A model generated the notes under the pieces. The model saw only the letters and a list, made by a program, of their open reading frames with translations, was not told the origin of the DNA and ran no database searches. This document shows positions 41,772 through 50,902 of a DNA stretch of 64,000 nt, in pieces; the stretch's first letter is position 1, and the number at the start of each line of letters is the position of its first letter. Source of the DNA: Arthrobacter sp. zg-Y1110 (GTDB taxonomy: Bacteria > Actinomycetota > Actinomycetes > Actinomycetales > Micrococcaceae). Location: contig NZ_CP104272.1 in assembly GCF_025244865.1 (NCBI RefSeq), forward strand, positions 682,001 to 746,000. Reading direction: 5' to 3'. Position numbers and translations under genes: made by a program.

Positions 41772-44755
41772 CACGCGGGGCAGGGTTCCAGTTTGACGCG
41801 AGCCAGCCGTATCAGCTTGAGGCTATTGCGTCGGTGGTTGACCTCTTTGACGGGCAGCCGCAGGACGCGCAGAAACTGGTGACAACGCTGCGCGGTGCAG
41901 CAGTGCTGGCTGACGATGACCAGTCAGCCCTGGAGATTGATCTCATGCAAGAGGTAGGGGCTGTTGGCAACAGCCTGGTGCTCGATCGTGACCTGATCCT
42001 GGCGAATTTGCAGCGGGTGCAGGACCGCAACGGTCTGGAAGTCGTCTCTAAGCTCTTCGACGAGGATTCCCTTGATTTCGATATCGAGATGGAGACCGGT
42101 ACGGGTAAGACGTACGTGTATCTGCGTACGATTTTTGAGCTGGCGGTGAAGTATAACTTCACGAAGTTCGTGATTCTGGTGCCCAGTGTCGCTATCCGCG
42201 AGGGTGTGAATACGAGTATCCGGTTGATGCGTTCCCATTTTGAGAACCTGTATAGGCAGTACGGGGTTAACTTCGTTTCCTCTGTTTACAGCGGCAAGAC
42301 GGCTGAAGAGGTGCAGTCATTTGCGACGTCGACCAATGTGCAGATCCTGGTCATGACCATTGACTCGATCCGCGGCAATGCCAATACCCGGATTATTCAT
42401 CAGGCCCGGGACAAGCTGAACGGGTTGCGTCCGCTGGATTATTTGAAGGCGACGCGACCTGTGGTGATCATGGATGAGCCGCAGAACATGGAGTCGCTGC
42501 TCTCCCAGTCGGCGGTGGGTGAACTCGATCCGGTGTTTACGTTGCGGTATAGCGCCACGCACGCGAAGCAGCGCAATGTGGTTTACCGGTTGGATCCGGT
42601 GGATGCTCACGATCTGGGTTTGGTGAAGCAGATCGTGGTTGCGGACGTGCAGCAGCAGGGCGCGGACGCATCCCCTTATATCAAGTTGGTGGAGGTCAGG
42701 CGGGAGCCGTCCTGGACGGCCCGACTGGAACTGTCGGTTCGCACGGCTGACGGTACCGTTGCCCGCCGGATTGTGAACGTGAAGCAGCATCAGGAACTCT
42801 CTGATGCCCGCCTGACGAACAACCCTGTCTACGAGGGGTGGCGAATCAATGAGATGAGCATTGACCCGGCCTGTGTTGACTTGACCCAGCATGGATTCCT
42901 TTACGAGGGGGAGAGCCTTGGCGCGTCGACCGGGGCGATTTATAAGGAGATGATCCGCGAGACGATCCGTGAGCACCTGCGCAAAGCTGTGCTGCTCCGA
43001 GGCCGTGGGATCAAGGTGCTCAGCCTGTTCTTCGTGGACAAAGTTGCCAGCTACCTTGGCGACGGTATGACCAACGATGACGCGGACGGGGACTTCGCCC
43101 GCTGGTTCGACGAGGTGTTCATCGAAGAGCGGGCCAAGTCCGCCCGCTACCAGGAGTTGCTGCCGCAGGATCCGAGGGAGCTTCGCCGGGCGTACTTCTC
43201 CCAGATCAAACGCGGTAAGAAGACCGCGTTCCAAGACTCTTCGGGTGCGACCAAAGCTGATGATGATGCCTATGAGCTGATCATGAAGGACAAGGAACGC
43301 CTGCTGGACGAGAATGAACCGGGCCGGTTCATTTTCAGCCATTCGGCCCTGCGCGAGGGCTGGGACAACCCGAATGTCTTCCAGATCTGCACCCTGCGGG
43401 AGATGGGCGCCGAGACGGAACGCCGCCAGACATTGGGCCGCGGCCTCCGCCTGCCCGTGGCGGAAACCAAGACGGGTTACCAGCGTGTTGATGAGCGAGG
43501 AATAGCGACCCTCACAGTGGTCGCGAACGAGTCGTATAAGAAATTCGCTGACAGCCTGCAGAAGGAGTATAAGGATGCAGGCGTCGATATCGGACGCGTG
43601 CGCAGGGCTGAGTTCGCCAAGATCCTACTCCGGGACGAGGACGGGGTGATGACCGATGACCGGTTCGGTTTCCAGCGCTCGGCCCAGGTCTGGGAGCACC
43701 TGAAAGGCAAGGGGTTCATTGACCAGGCTGGCGCGGTCACCTCGGCGTTCCAGCCGGACACGCTGGGCTTCAGCCTTCACCTGCCCGAGGAGTACTCGAT
43801 TTTTGAGGATGAGGTTACTGATCTCATCAGGCGCGCGCACATCGGTAAGTACGTCCGTCCGGCAAGTAAGCGCCGGGCACGAAAGCTCAACAAAGCGTTG
43901 TATTCGACCCCGGAGTTTGAGGAGTTTTGGGAAGCAATCAGCGGCCGGACCACCTACCGTGTCAGCGTAGGCCGGGACGAGCTCCTGAAGAACTCGATCA
44001 AAGCTATTCAGGACGCGCCGCCGATCGATCCTTTGCGCATCCATGTCACGCGGGCGGGGGTGCGGGTGCTGCGCGGTGGTGCCAAGGGTGAGGAACTCGG
44101 CAGCCGGGATGCGGACCTTCGGGGAAGCTATGATCTGCCCGACATCATCACGGAACTGCAGGAGGCCACCTCCCTGACCCGCAGAACCATCATCGATATT
44201 TTGGTGGGCAGCGGACGTCTGTCCGAGTTCATCACGAATCCGAATGATTTTATTTCCATGGCCAAGCGGGTGCTGCAGGGCGAGCTGGCGAAGATCGTGG
44301 TTGAGGGTATCCAGTACGAGAAGATCGCCGGTTCCGTGTATGAGCTGCGTGAGTTGCAGAAGGACGGAGAGGAAGAGAAGGAACGTTTCCTTGACCAGAT
44401 GTACCAGGTGCAGGAAACAGGGAAGACGGACTTTGATTATGTGGTGTTCGATTCCGATGTCGAGCGCAGGTTCGCCGAACTTTTGGACTCGCGTGAGGAC
44501 ATCAAGCTGTTTATGAAGCTGCCCTCGAAGTTCAAGATCGATACTCCGGTGGGCCCGTACAACCCTGACTGGGCGATCATCAAGCAGGAGGGCGGTCAGG
44601 ACAGGGTTTATATGATCCGGGAGACGAAGAGTACGAGTGATGATTCGAGGCTACGTCCGTCGGAGGTAGCGAAAATCAAGTCCGCGAAGGCGCATTTCGC
44701 GGCGCTTGGTGGCGTGGATTACTCCCGTTCCGTACCCGCGGCCTGGAACATCTAG
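41759..44755 (+). CDS. Type III restriction enzyme helicase/nuclease subunit (Res)
   Basis: A 998-residue SF2 helicase-nuclease. Motif I is METGTGKTYVYL (111-122), motif II reads DEPQ (VVIMDEPQNME, about 235-245) as usual for Res proteins, and motif VI is QTLGRGLRLPV near 560. The C-terminal PD-(D/E)xK nuclease is intact: YNPDWAI near 935 and IRETKST near 955. With Mod it cleaves DNA after ATP-dependent communication between two unmethylated sites. The GTG start lies inside the Mod gene (13-nt overlap), so the subunits are made in fixed ratio. The reading frame is uninterrupted. A long hairpin follows at 44774. Confidence 0.92.
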   Translation: MDGVARGAGFQFDASQPYQLEAIASVVDLFDGQPQDAQKLVTTLRGAAVLADDDQSALEIDLMQEVGAVGNSLVLDRDLILANLQRVQDRNGLEVVSKLFDEDSLDFDIEMETGTGKTYVYLRTIFELAVKYNFTKFVILVPSVAIREGVNTSIRLMRSHFENLYRQYGVNFVSSVYSGKTAEEVQSFATSTNVQILVMTIDSIRGNANTRIIHQARDKLNGLRPLDYLKATRPVVIMDEPQNMESLLSQSAVGELDPVFTLRYSATHAKQRNVVYRLDPVDAHDLGLVKQIVVADVQQQGADASPYIKLVEVRREPSWTARLELSVRTADGTVARRIVNVKQHQELSDARLTNNPVYEGWRINEMSIDPACVDLTQHGFLYEGESLGASTGAIYKEMIRETIREHLRKAVLLRGRGIKVLSLFFVDKVASYLGDGMTNDDADGDFARWFDEVFIEERAKSARYQELLPQDPRELRRAYFSQIKRGKKTAFQDSSGATKADDDAYELIMKDKERLLDENEPGRFIFSHSALREGWDNPNVFQICTLREMGAETERRQTLGRGLRLPVAETKTGYQRVDERGIATLTVVANESYKKFADSLQKEYKDAGVDIGRVRRAEFAKILLRDEDGVMTDDRFGFQRSAQVWEHLKGKGFIDQAGAVTSAFQPDTLGFSLHLPEEYSIFEDEVTDLIRRAHIGKYVRPASKRRARKLNKALYSTPEFEEFWEAISGRTTYRVSVGRDELLKNSIKAIQDAPPIDPLRIHVTRAGVRVLRGGAKGEELGSRDADLRGSYDLPDIITELQEATSLTRRTIIDILVGSGRLSEFITNPNDFISMAKRVLQGELAKIVVEGIQYEKIAGSVYELRELQKDGEEEKERFLDQMYQVQETGKTDFDYVVFDSDVERRFAELLDSREDIKLFMKLPSKFKIDTPVGPYNPDWAIIKQEGGQDRVYMIRETKSTSDDSRLRPSEVAKIKSAKAHFAALGGVDYSRSVPAAWNI

Positions 44756-44773
44756 CGTTTCCAACCGCCGGCC

Positions 44774-44814
44774 GTCCGTGCCCTAATCCGCAAGTCACGG
44801 ATTAGGGCACGGAC
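44774..44814. terminator. Perfect 17-bp inverted repeat after res
   Basis: GTCCGTGCCCTAATCCG (44774-44790) pairs perfectly with 44798-44814 across a CAAGTCA loop. No T-run follows. The first ten bases of the left arm recur at 44840-44849, so the right arm could pair with either copy. It lies between two convergent genes (res ends 44755, DUF262 gene ends 44973) and could stop transcription from both sides. The remaining 217 bp of this space hold nothing else that I can identify. Confidence 0.55.
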
Positions 44815-44972
44815 CACTCCTCCTTGTGTGGACGGGGTGGTCCGTGCCCGCTTCGCTAACGACCGGTTCCTGTGCTGTCTGCCGTCGCAGTATCCGCCCT
44901 GTGCAGGCCACTCTAAATCACAGCCTTTATGGCGTTATTGGTACGTCACCACTCGCTGTGGTGTCGAGGCAT

Positions 44973-47075
44973 CTATAGCGCCCCGGCCATCAGGGACTGT
45001 ATCGCGACTTGTTCTCCTTCGGGATTCTCGACCTGCCAAAACTCAGCACCGGGCACATTGTCTGCACCCGCGTGGTGGGCCGCCGCGTTCAAAGTTGCAA
45101 ATTCATGACCGTCGATGACAACTACTCCGTCATCGGTTACCTCGGCTCGCATTCTGATGGAATCGTCGACCGGGCTGAGGAGATCACCAGATGAGAGGAC
45201 CCCTGCTTCCATCAGCTCCGCGATGTCCCTCTCAGCGTGAGTAGCTGACGACCTTGCCGTCAGAGGGATAACAGCTGGAGCCTCTGACTGCCCCCACCTG
45301 AGGCGTTCATATCCCGCCCTAGTCACCTGAGCTAGGAGGATACGCCGTTCGTAAAGGAACTCCTCGTAGTCCATACCTTCCCAGCCATCAGGGAGGGCGT
45401 GCCAGAACATCTGTTGCCGCAACGACTCTTCATCGAAGCCACGTTCCCTAACCAGTGCGGGCCAATAGTCAGCAGGTTCACGATCGGATATTAGGTTGTT
45501 CGTGCTCCAATCCGTGGGCGCAAAGTTGGCGACCTGGTTGATTTTTTTCAGATCTCGGATACCGACGACGTTTTCAAGGTATTTTCGGGGATTCAGATGG
45601 TGTCCCTCGGTCCCTTTGGTCGCTGGCAGGGCAGGATCCATCCACTGCTGAACTTTGTTATTGAGCATAAACATGTCCGCATCGAGGATGTTCAGGGCGG
45701 CCAGATATGCCTGATAAGAAGGGGAAAGGGCTGACGACGACGAGATCAACGAATCGGGCATCCGCAGCGTCCAAAAGTCCTCGGATAGTTCGGCATCTAT
45801 GACTGTTTCAAGTGTTGAGACAAAACTGCCTGCCTCGTTGCCGCTGATAGCGGTTAACCTATCCAAGTCCTTCTGTAGCTGAGTTTCCGCGCTTCCGGTG
45901 TAACGTCCAGATAGCTGGGACATGAAGAGCCAGCGGGCCATGAGGTTACGCAGAGTTGTAATATCCACGCCGAAACGTGTGCGCCCCATAATCCAGAGAG
46001 CATAACTGGACAGAATGTTCATGTCCGAGGTGACCATTTTTCGTGACTTGAAACCGGCTACGGCCAGGCACCGGATGAACTCGGTCCAATGGAGTTCCTT
46101 CAGTACCAACGGCAGTGCCGCTTTGAGCTTGGCTAACTCGATCTCCTGCCGATCCGGTACAACGAATCCGGTGCTACGGTCCTTGGCTTGAAGGGCGTTA
46201 TAGGCGTCGCCGAGCTTCGCCCGGTTCTGACCGACAGCCACTAGTACTCTCACTAGTTGCCCTGCGTCGACGGCAAGATAGTTGTTGATTGGAGTCCACG
46301 AAACGGGACGCTCGGCAATCTCGCTCGCACGCTGGGGCGTCAGGCGTGAATCCCGGGCGAACCGCTCCAATAGCTCTCTGCCCTCGGGCCAGAAAACACT
46401 GAGCCAGGTTAGAATGAAATCGGAGGCTTTGAGGCTGACTCCTTCTGAGTTGATCCTCACAAAGATATCCGCGACTACCTTCTTATCTGCGTCCGGTTGT
46501 ATTTCAACCACAGTGAATTCATAGTTGCGCAGGCTATCCAGCCGGCCAAGGCGCTCTTCGATGAGCTCTTCCATGTCCTCGGTTAGTTCACCACGAGCTT
46601 CCTCATAACGTTTTTTGAATGATCGGCGGGTCTTATATGTATTTCCGAAAAACTCCGACACGTTGCTGATCCAGTCCACAGACTTTTCAATCGCAGTGTT
46701 AGTAACTTCAAACTTTTCCGTGAGCGGGTTGAAGGCAATCGACATACGCCTGGAATTATAATCTGCGTCCCTCACCATCGCACCCTTGAAGACCGCGTAC
46801 AAGCTGGTTAACCGCTGCTGCCCGTCAATGATCTGGTGGCTTCCTATCCGGCCCGTGGCCCCGGAGATTGTTCTTGAAGAGTCCTCCTGCGACACGTTCC
46901 AGAACATTAATTCACCCACTGGATAGCCGCGATACATGGAATCGAGCAGATCACGGATTTTCGACTTGGGCCATACGAACGGTCTCTGCAGATCAGGCAA
47001 CTGCACAACGCCTGACTCGACGCTGTCGACCAGCCCCTGAACTTTCCATCCGACGGGTTTGAATACGGTACTCAT
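44973..47075 (-). CDS. DUF262 / HNH / RAMA modification-dependent restriction protein (GmrSD-like)
   Basis: A 700-residue three-domain protein. The N-terminal DUF262 (ParB/GmrS-like NTPase) has VQLPDLQRPFVW at 24-35, ELMFWN at 55-60 and the hallmark IIDGQQRLTSL at 82-92. Around residue 510, GHHLNPRKYL resembles the HNH motif of DUF1524 nucleases, so the cutting domain is probably fused. The last 80 residues (IAELMEAGVLSSGDLL...VTDDGVVVIDGHEFATLNAA...EFWQVENPEG) match the RAMA fold, predicted to read modified bases. This predicts a type IV enzyme against modified phage DNA. AGGAG precedes the ATG. It is convergent with the type III system and has its own promoter region at 47076-47536. Confidence 0.85.
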   Translation of the reverse strand: MSTVFKPVGWKVQGLVDSVESGVVQLPDLQRPFVWPKSKIRDLLDSMYRGYPVGELMFWNVSQEDSSRTISGATGRIGSHQIIDGQQRLTSLYAVFKGAMVRDADYNSRRMSIAFNPLTEKFEVTNTAIEKSVDWISNVSEFFGNTYKTRRSFKKRYEEARGELTEDMEELIEERLGRLDSLRNYEFTVVEIQPDADKKVVADIFVRINSEGVSLKASDFILTWLSVFWPEGRELLERFARDSRLTPQRASEIAERPVSWTPINNYLAVDAGQLVRVLVAVGQNRAKLGDAYNALQAKDRSTGFVVPDRQEIELAKLKAALPLVLKELHWTEFIRCLAVAGFKSRKMVTSDMNILSSYALWIMGRTRFGVDITTLRNLMARWLFMSQLSGRYTGSAETQLQKDLDRLTAISGNEAGSFVSTLETVIDAELSEDFWTLRMPDSLISSSSALSPSYQAYLAALNILDADMFMLNNKVQQWMDPALPATKGTEGHHLNPRKYLENVVGIRDLKKINQVANFAPTDWSTNNLISDREPADYWPALVRERGFDEESLRQQMFWHALPDGWEGMDYEEFLYERRILLAQVTRAGYERLRWGQSEAPAVIPLTARSSATHAERDIAELMEAGVLSSGDLLSPVDDSIRMRAEVTDDGVVVIDGHEFATLNAAAHHAGADNVPGAEFWQVENPEGEQVAIQSLMAGAL

Positions 47076-47536
47076 AATAGGACTCCTCAGGTGGGGATAT
47101 TCAGATTGCCAAACGGTCGAATCTCAGTGCTCGGACCTTCAGCAGACTGCCCACGGCATGTTTGAAGGGTATTCGTGTTCTAGAGGCGTTTCGTCAATTG
47201 TATTGCCATGATCTCCGGGGGCTAACGAGGGCATTCAAAGTCCGAGAATCTGACCAAGGACTGACAGTGTGCAGCTCTTGCGCGTCACAGCTTCGCTCCA
47301 CATTATCCTCGTAATAAGGCATTCCATCACTGACCCGGAGGAGCGGCACTAGTACCTTGATTCCTTCCGCTCTGGCGAGACGTGCAGGCCGTTTGATGGT
47401 TAGGACCCAGCAGCTCTACTGCTGCTCGCGTTCAGCTGGTAGGTGCGAGTGGCCGGGTCCGAACCTCCTCGTCGATTCGGACCCGGAGCACCATTCTGCG
47501 AGGATGCTGGTAAGCCTGCTGATAAAGGAGTTCCCC
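47076..47536. other. Intergenic region between the DUF262 gene and arcA
   Basis: This 461-bp stretch carries no convincing gene. It must contain the divergent promoters of the DUF262 gene and arcA. Its arcA-proximal end holds two hairpins: CAGCAG/CTGCTG (47408-47424) and an 11-bp perfect stem at 47453-47486. No tRNA or mobile element was recognised. Confidence 0.6.
47453..47486 (+). promoter_or_regulatory. Leader hairpin upstream of arcA
   Basis: CCGGGTCCGAA (47453-47463) pairs perfectly with TTCGGACCCGG (47476-47486) across a 12-nt loop, 50 bp before the arcA ATG. No T-run follows, so it is more likely an mRNA leader element than a terminator. The function is unknown. Confidence 0.4.
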
Positions 47537-48799
47537 ATGCCTTCCCCCGCCCCCACCTCGCCCGCCGCCGCCTACGGGGTGCACTCGGAGGTCGGCAAAC
47601 TGCGCAAGGTCCTGGTCTGCGCACCGGGCCTGGCCCACGAACGGCTGACCCCCACCAACCGGGAAGACCTGCTCTTCGACGACGTGATGTGGGTGGAAAA
47701 CGCCCAGCGCGACCACGCGGACTTCGTCACCAAGATGGAAAACCACGGCGTGGACGTCGTCGAACTGCACGACCTGCTGGGCCAGACCATGGACCTGCCC
47801 GAGGCACGGACCTGGCTGCTGGACCGGAAAATCATCGCCAACCGGGTCGGGCTGGGGCTGGTGTCCGGCACCCGGGCCTTCCTGGATTCGCTGACCGGCG
47901 CGGACCTGGCGCGCTACCTCATCGGCGGGCTCGCGACGTCGGACCTCCCCGCCGACTACCGCACCGATTACATCGCGCTGGCCCGGGAATCCTCGGGCCG
48001 GCCCGAGTACCTGCTGCCGCCGCTGCCCAACACGCTCTACACCCGGGACACCACCTGCTGGGTCGGCGCAGGCCTGACGCTGAACCCCCTGTACTGGCCG
48101 GCACGCCACGACGAGACCCTGCTGATGCAGGCCATCTACAAGTTCCATCCGGAGTACGCGGCGTCCACCGTGTGGTGGGGCGACGGGGAACAGGACTGGG
48201 GCCAGGCCTACCTGGAAGGCGGGGACGTGATGCCGGTGGGGAACGGCACCGTGCTGATCGGCATGGGGGAGCGCACCTCCCGCCAGGCCATCACCCAGCT
48301 GGCGCAGTCGCTGTTCGCCGCCGAGGCCGCGGAACGGATCGTCGTCGCCGGCATGCCCAAGCTGCGCGCCGCCATGCATCTGGACACCGTGTTCACCTTC
48401 GCCGACCGGGACCTGGCCACCATCCATCCGGCCATTGTGGACGGCATCCACGCCTTCACCATCCACCCCTCGGACCGCAGCCCCGGCCTGGAGGTGCGGG
48501 ACCACCGCGACCGCCGGTTCGTGGATGTGGTGGCCGAATCCATGGGCTACAAAAAGCTGCGCCTGGTGGAGACCGCCGGCGACTACTCCGCCTCCGAACG
48601 CCAGCAGTGGGACAGCGCGAACAACGCCGTCGCCCTGGAACCGGGCGTGGTGTTCACCTATGACCGCAACACCCAGACCAACGCGGCACTGCGGAACGCC
48701 GGCGTCGAGGTCATCCCCATTGTCGGCGCCGAACTCGGCCGCGGCCGCGGCGGCGGGCACTGCATGACCTGCCCGATCATCCGGGATCCCCTCGACTGA
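47537..48799 (+). CDS. arcA: Arginine deiminase
   Basis: A 420-residue cytosolic enzyme that converts arginine to citrulline and ammonia. Family blocks are present: [13 protein letters not shown] at 17-29, [49 protein letters not shown], the catalytic-histidine block [12 protein letters not shown] and the C-terminal [14 protein letters not shown] with the nucleophilic C409. The length equals the family norm (about 410-420). ATG 47537 has AAAGGAG in position; the longer open frame to 47357 is leader. arcD follows at 49107 after a 307-bp gap, but arcB and arcC are absent, so here the pathway may serve acid tolerance or nitrogen supply, or its ATP-yielding steps lie elsewhere. Confidence 0.96.
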   Translation: MPSPAPTSPAAAYGVHSEVGKLRKVLVCAPGLAHERLTPTNREDLLFDDVMWVENAQRDHADFVTKMENHGVDVVELHDLLGQTMDLPEARTWLLDRKIIANRVGLGLVSGTRAFLDSLTGADLARYLIGGLATSDLPADYRTDYIALARESSGRPEYLLPPLPNTLYTRDTTCWVGAGLTLNPLYWPARHDETLLMQAIYKFHPEYAASTVWWGDGEQDWGQAYLEGGDVMPVGNGTVLIGMGERTSRQAITQLAQSLFAAEAAERIVVAGMPKLRAAMHLDTVFTFADRDLATIHPAIVDGIHAFTIHPSDRSPGLEVRDHRDRRFVDVVAESMGYKKLRLVETAGDYSASERQQWDSANNAVALEPGVVFTYDRNTQTNAALRNAGVEVIPIVGAELGRGRGGGHCMTCPIIRDPLD

Positions 48800-48800
48800 C

Positions 48801-48992
48801 AACGACGACGGCTGGCGGCGGCTGGCACTTGACCGCGGCCGCGTCCGACACCGGAATTCCGGTCACGGCGTCAAGTTGGACATACGTGAGCGCACCATCT
48901 CTGACGGGTACACGTGTTTCCACTGCAGGGACCCCTTCGGCAACTGGCTCGAGGTGCTGGCCGCCGATTCGGACCCCGCCGTCTCCCTCTGA
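48801..48992 (+). pseudogene. Remnant of a VOC (glyoxalase/bleomycin-resistance fold) gene
   Basis: One frame stays open over 63 codons to a TGA at 48990-48992, without a start codon. It ends in HCRDPFGNWLEVLAADSD, which matches the C-terminal metal-ligand strand of VOC proteins (RDPxGNxxEV); LDIRERTISDGY precedes it. The N-terminal half of the fold is missing and no ribosome site is visible. The rest of the 307-bp arcA-arcD gap (48993-49106) holds only the arcD leader. Confidence 0.45.
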
Positions 48993-49106
48993 GAGGATTG
49001 TGGTGAGCCGCTGACGGAGGAGCCTCCGCAGGAAGCGGTCCGTCCCTCCACAGATGTCTAAGCGGTGTTGCCTCAGTGGCCGCCACATCCGATTGGAAAA
49101 AGAACC

Positions 49107-50555
49107 GTGTCTAATGCGCCTGCTTCAGGGGACAAAGCCCCAGCGGCCAAACTCTCCCTGCTGACCCTCACCACTGTGGTGATCGGGTCCATGGTCGGGG
49201 CGGGGGTGTTTTCCCTGCCCCAGCGCTTCGCCGAGGAAACCGGGGTGTGGGGTGCGTTGGTCGCCTGGCTGATTGCGGGTTCCGGCATGCTGATGCTGGC
49301 TTTCGTGTTCCAGCGGCTGTCCATGCGCAAACCAGACCTTGATGCGGGGGTCTTCGCCTACGCCAAGGCCGGCTTCGGAAATTACGTGGGGTTCTTCTCC
49401 GCAGCGGGTTACTGGGCCAGCGCCTGTGTTGGAAACGTCACCTACTGGGTGCTCACCATGTCCACGCTGGGAGCCCTGTTTCCGCAGCTGGGCGCAGGGG
49501 ACACCCTCCTCGCCGTCGTGCTGTCCTCGGCCGGTCTGTGGGGATTCTTCTTCCTGATCAGGCGCGGCATCAAGGAAGCCACGGCCATTAACCGGATAGT
49601 CACGATCGCCAAGGTTGTTCCCATCCTGGTCTTTGTGCTGTTTGCTGTCTTTCTGTTCGACCCCGCCGTCTTCGCAGGAAACCTTAACGGGGCGGACTAT
49701 ACGGGGCCGCTGTTCGAGCAGGTCAGCAACACGATGCTGGTGACGGTGTTCGTGTTCCTGGGTGTTGAAGGTGCCAGCGTGTATTCGCGCCATGCCCGAC
49801 GGCGGGAGGACGTTGGCAGGGCAACCATCCTCGGCTTCCTGAGCGTCTTTGCCATCTTTGCCTCGGTCACGATCGTCTCCTACGGGGTCCTGCCGATGGA
49901 ACAGCTCGCCGAGCTGCGCCAACCATCCATGGCAGGCGTCCTGGAAGCGGGGGTAGGGACTTGGGGGCTGGTGTTCGTCAGCGCAGGCCTGATTATCTCG
50001 GTGATGGGGGCTTACCTGGCCTGGAGCCTGATGTCAGCGGAGGTTCTGTACGTGGCCGCCAGGGAGAAGGACATGCCGCGGTTTCTGTCCCAGGTCAGTG
50101 AGGACGATGTCCCGGTCAACGCCCTGCTGCTGAGCACACTGCTCAGCCAGCTGGTAATGGTCATCACCTACTTCTCCGAGGACGCCTTCGACTTCGCACT
50201 GGACATGACCGCGGTCCTGACGTTGTTTTCCCTCCTTTTCGCGGCCCTCTACGCCCTCAAGCTCGGTTGGAGCGGGGAAACGTATGAAGGAGCCCCGAGC
50301 CGCACCCGGCGGGGCGACCTGGTCATTGCCGTCATTGCCACCATCTATTCAGTGTTCCTGGTCTATGCCGCCGGGCTGCCCCTGGTGCTGCTTTCGATGA
50401 TCTTCTACGCCCCCGCCACCGTCCTGTTCGTGATTGCCCGCCGTGAACAAGGGCAGCGCGTGTTCCGGGGAGGGGAGCTAATCCTTTTCCTTATTACATT
50501 GGCCGGAGCCGTTGCAGGCGTGCTCGCCCTGGCCCGGGGGTGGATAGAGCTCTGA
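49107..50555 (+). CDS. arcD: Basic amino-acid antiporter (arginine/ornithine type)
   Basis: A 482-residue APC-superfamily transporter with about twelve to thirteen hydrophobic helices. The first helix carries the substrate motif VVIGSMVGAGVFSLPQRFAEE (about residues 20-40), diagnostic of the ArcD/LysP-like basic-amino-acid/polyamine antiporter group, and helix 6 has the FVFLGVEGASVYSRHAR motif. GTG 49107 is chosen because GGAAAAAG lies just upstream; the open frame to 49065 has none. It exchanges arginine for ornithine or citrulline across the membrane and so feeds ArcA. Its position directly after arcA supports this. A degenerate arcA copy follows. Confidence 0.9.
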   Translation: MSNAPASGDKAPAAKLSLLTLTTVVIGSMVGAGVFSLPQRFAEETGVWGALVAWLIAGSGMLMLAFVFQRLSMRKPDLDAGVFAYAKAGFGNYVGFFSAAGYWASACVGNVTYWVLTMSTLGALFPQLGAGDTLLAVVLSSAGLWGFFFLIRRGIKEATAINRIVTIAKVVPILVFVLFAVFLFDPAVFAGNLNGADYTGPLFEQVSNTMLVTVFVFLGVEGASVYSRHARRREDVGRATILGFLSVFAIFASVTIVSYGVLPMEQLAELRQPSMAGVLEAGVGTWGLVFVSAGLIISVMGAYLAWSLMSAEVLYVAAREKDMPRFLSQVSEDDVPVNALLLSTLLSQLVMVITYFSEDAFDFALDMTAVLTLFSLLFAALYALKLGWSGETYEGAPSRTRRGDLVIAVIATIYSVFLVYAAGLPLVLLSMIFYAPATVLFVIARREQGQRVFRGGELILFLITLAGAVAGVLALARGWIEL

Positions 50556-50586
50556 GCTAGCGGACTCGCGGGCTGGCCACACCATG

Positions 50587-50850
50587 AGGGCTGAGAACGC
50601 CCAGCGCTCCCGCGCCAGCGTCGACGTCGTCGAACTCCCTGTCTTCTTGCCAGACCACGGAGTGCCCCGAGGTCCAGACCTGGCTGCTGGACCGCAAGAT
50701 CATCGCCAACCGCGTGGGGCTGGGCATGGGGGAGCGGACCTCCCGGCAGGCCATCACCCAGCTCGCGCAGGCCCTCTTCCAGGACGAAGCCGCCGAACGC
50801 ATTGTCGTCGCCGGGATGCCCAAGCTGCGCGCCGCCATACACCTGGAGGC
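50587..50850 (+). pseudogene. Degenerate, internally deleted second arcA
   Basis: Three blocks of arginine deiminase are readable in order. [19 protein letters not shown] matches residues about 51-75 of the intact enzyme. After a frameshift, [20 protein letters not shown] matches about 90-110. This is fused directly to [18 protein letters not shown]...[19 protein letters not shown], which matches about 245-280. Some 130 codons are missing at the GLG/MGERTS joint, the start and both ends are gone, and catalytic C409 is absent. It is non-functional. The space 50556-50902 contains nothing else. Confidence 0.85.
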
Positions 50851-50902
50851 GGGGCGAGCGGCACCGGTTCTGCACCCTCCGCGCCGCGCCCGGACTAAGC
50901 CT

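Noticed and set aside
33374..44755. Canonical DISARM
   Set aside because: SNF2 helicase, adenine methylase and a PLD domain are present, but drmA and drmB are not. The methylase is a type III Mod with its own Res.
47453..47495. tRNA gene or tRNA fragment ending in ACCA
   Set aside because: The 11-bp stem and GCACCA suggest a tRNA 3' end, but no D-arm, anticodon arm or acceptor pairing can be drawn.
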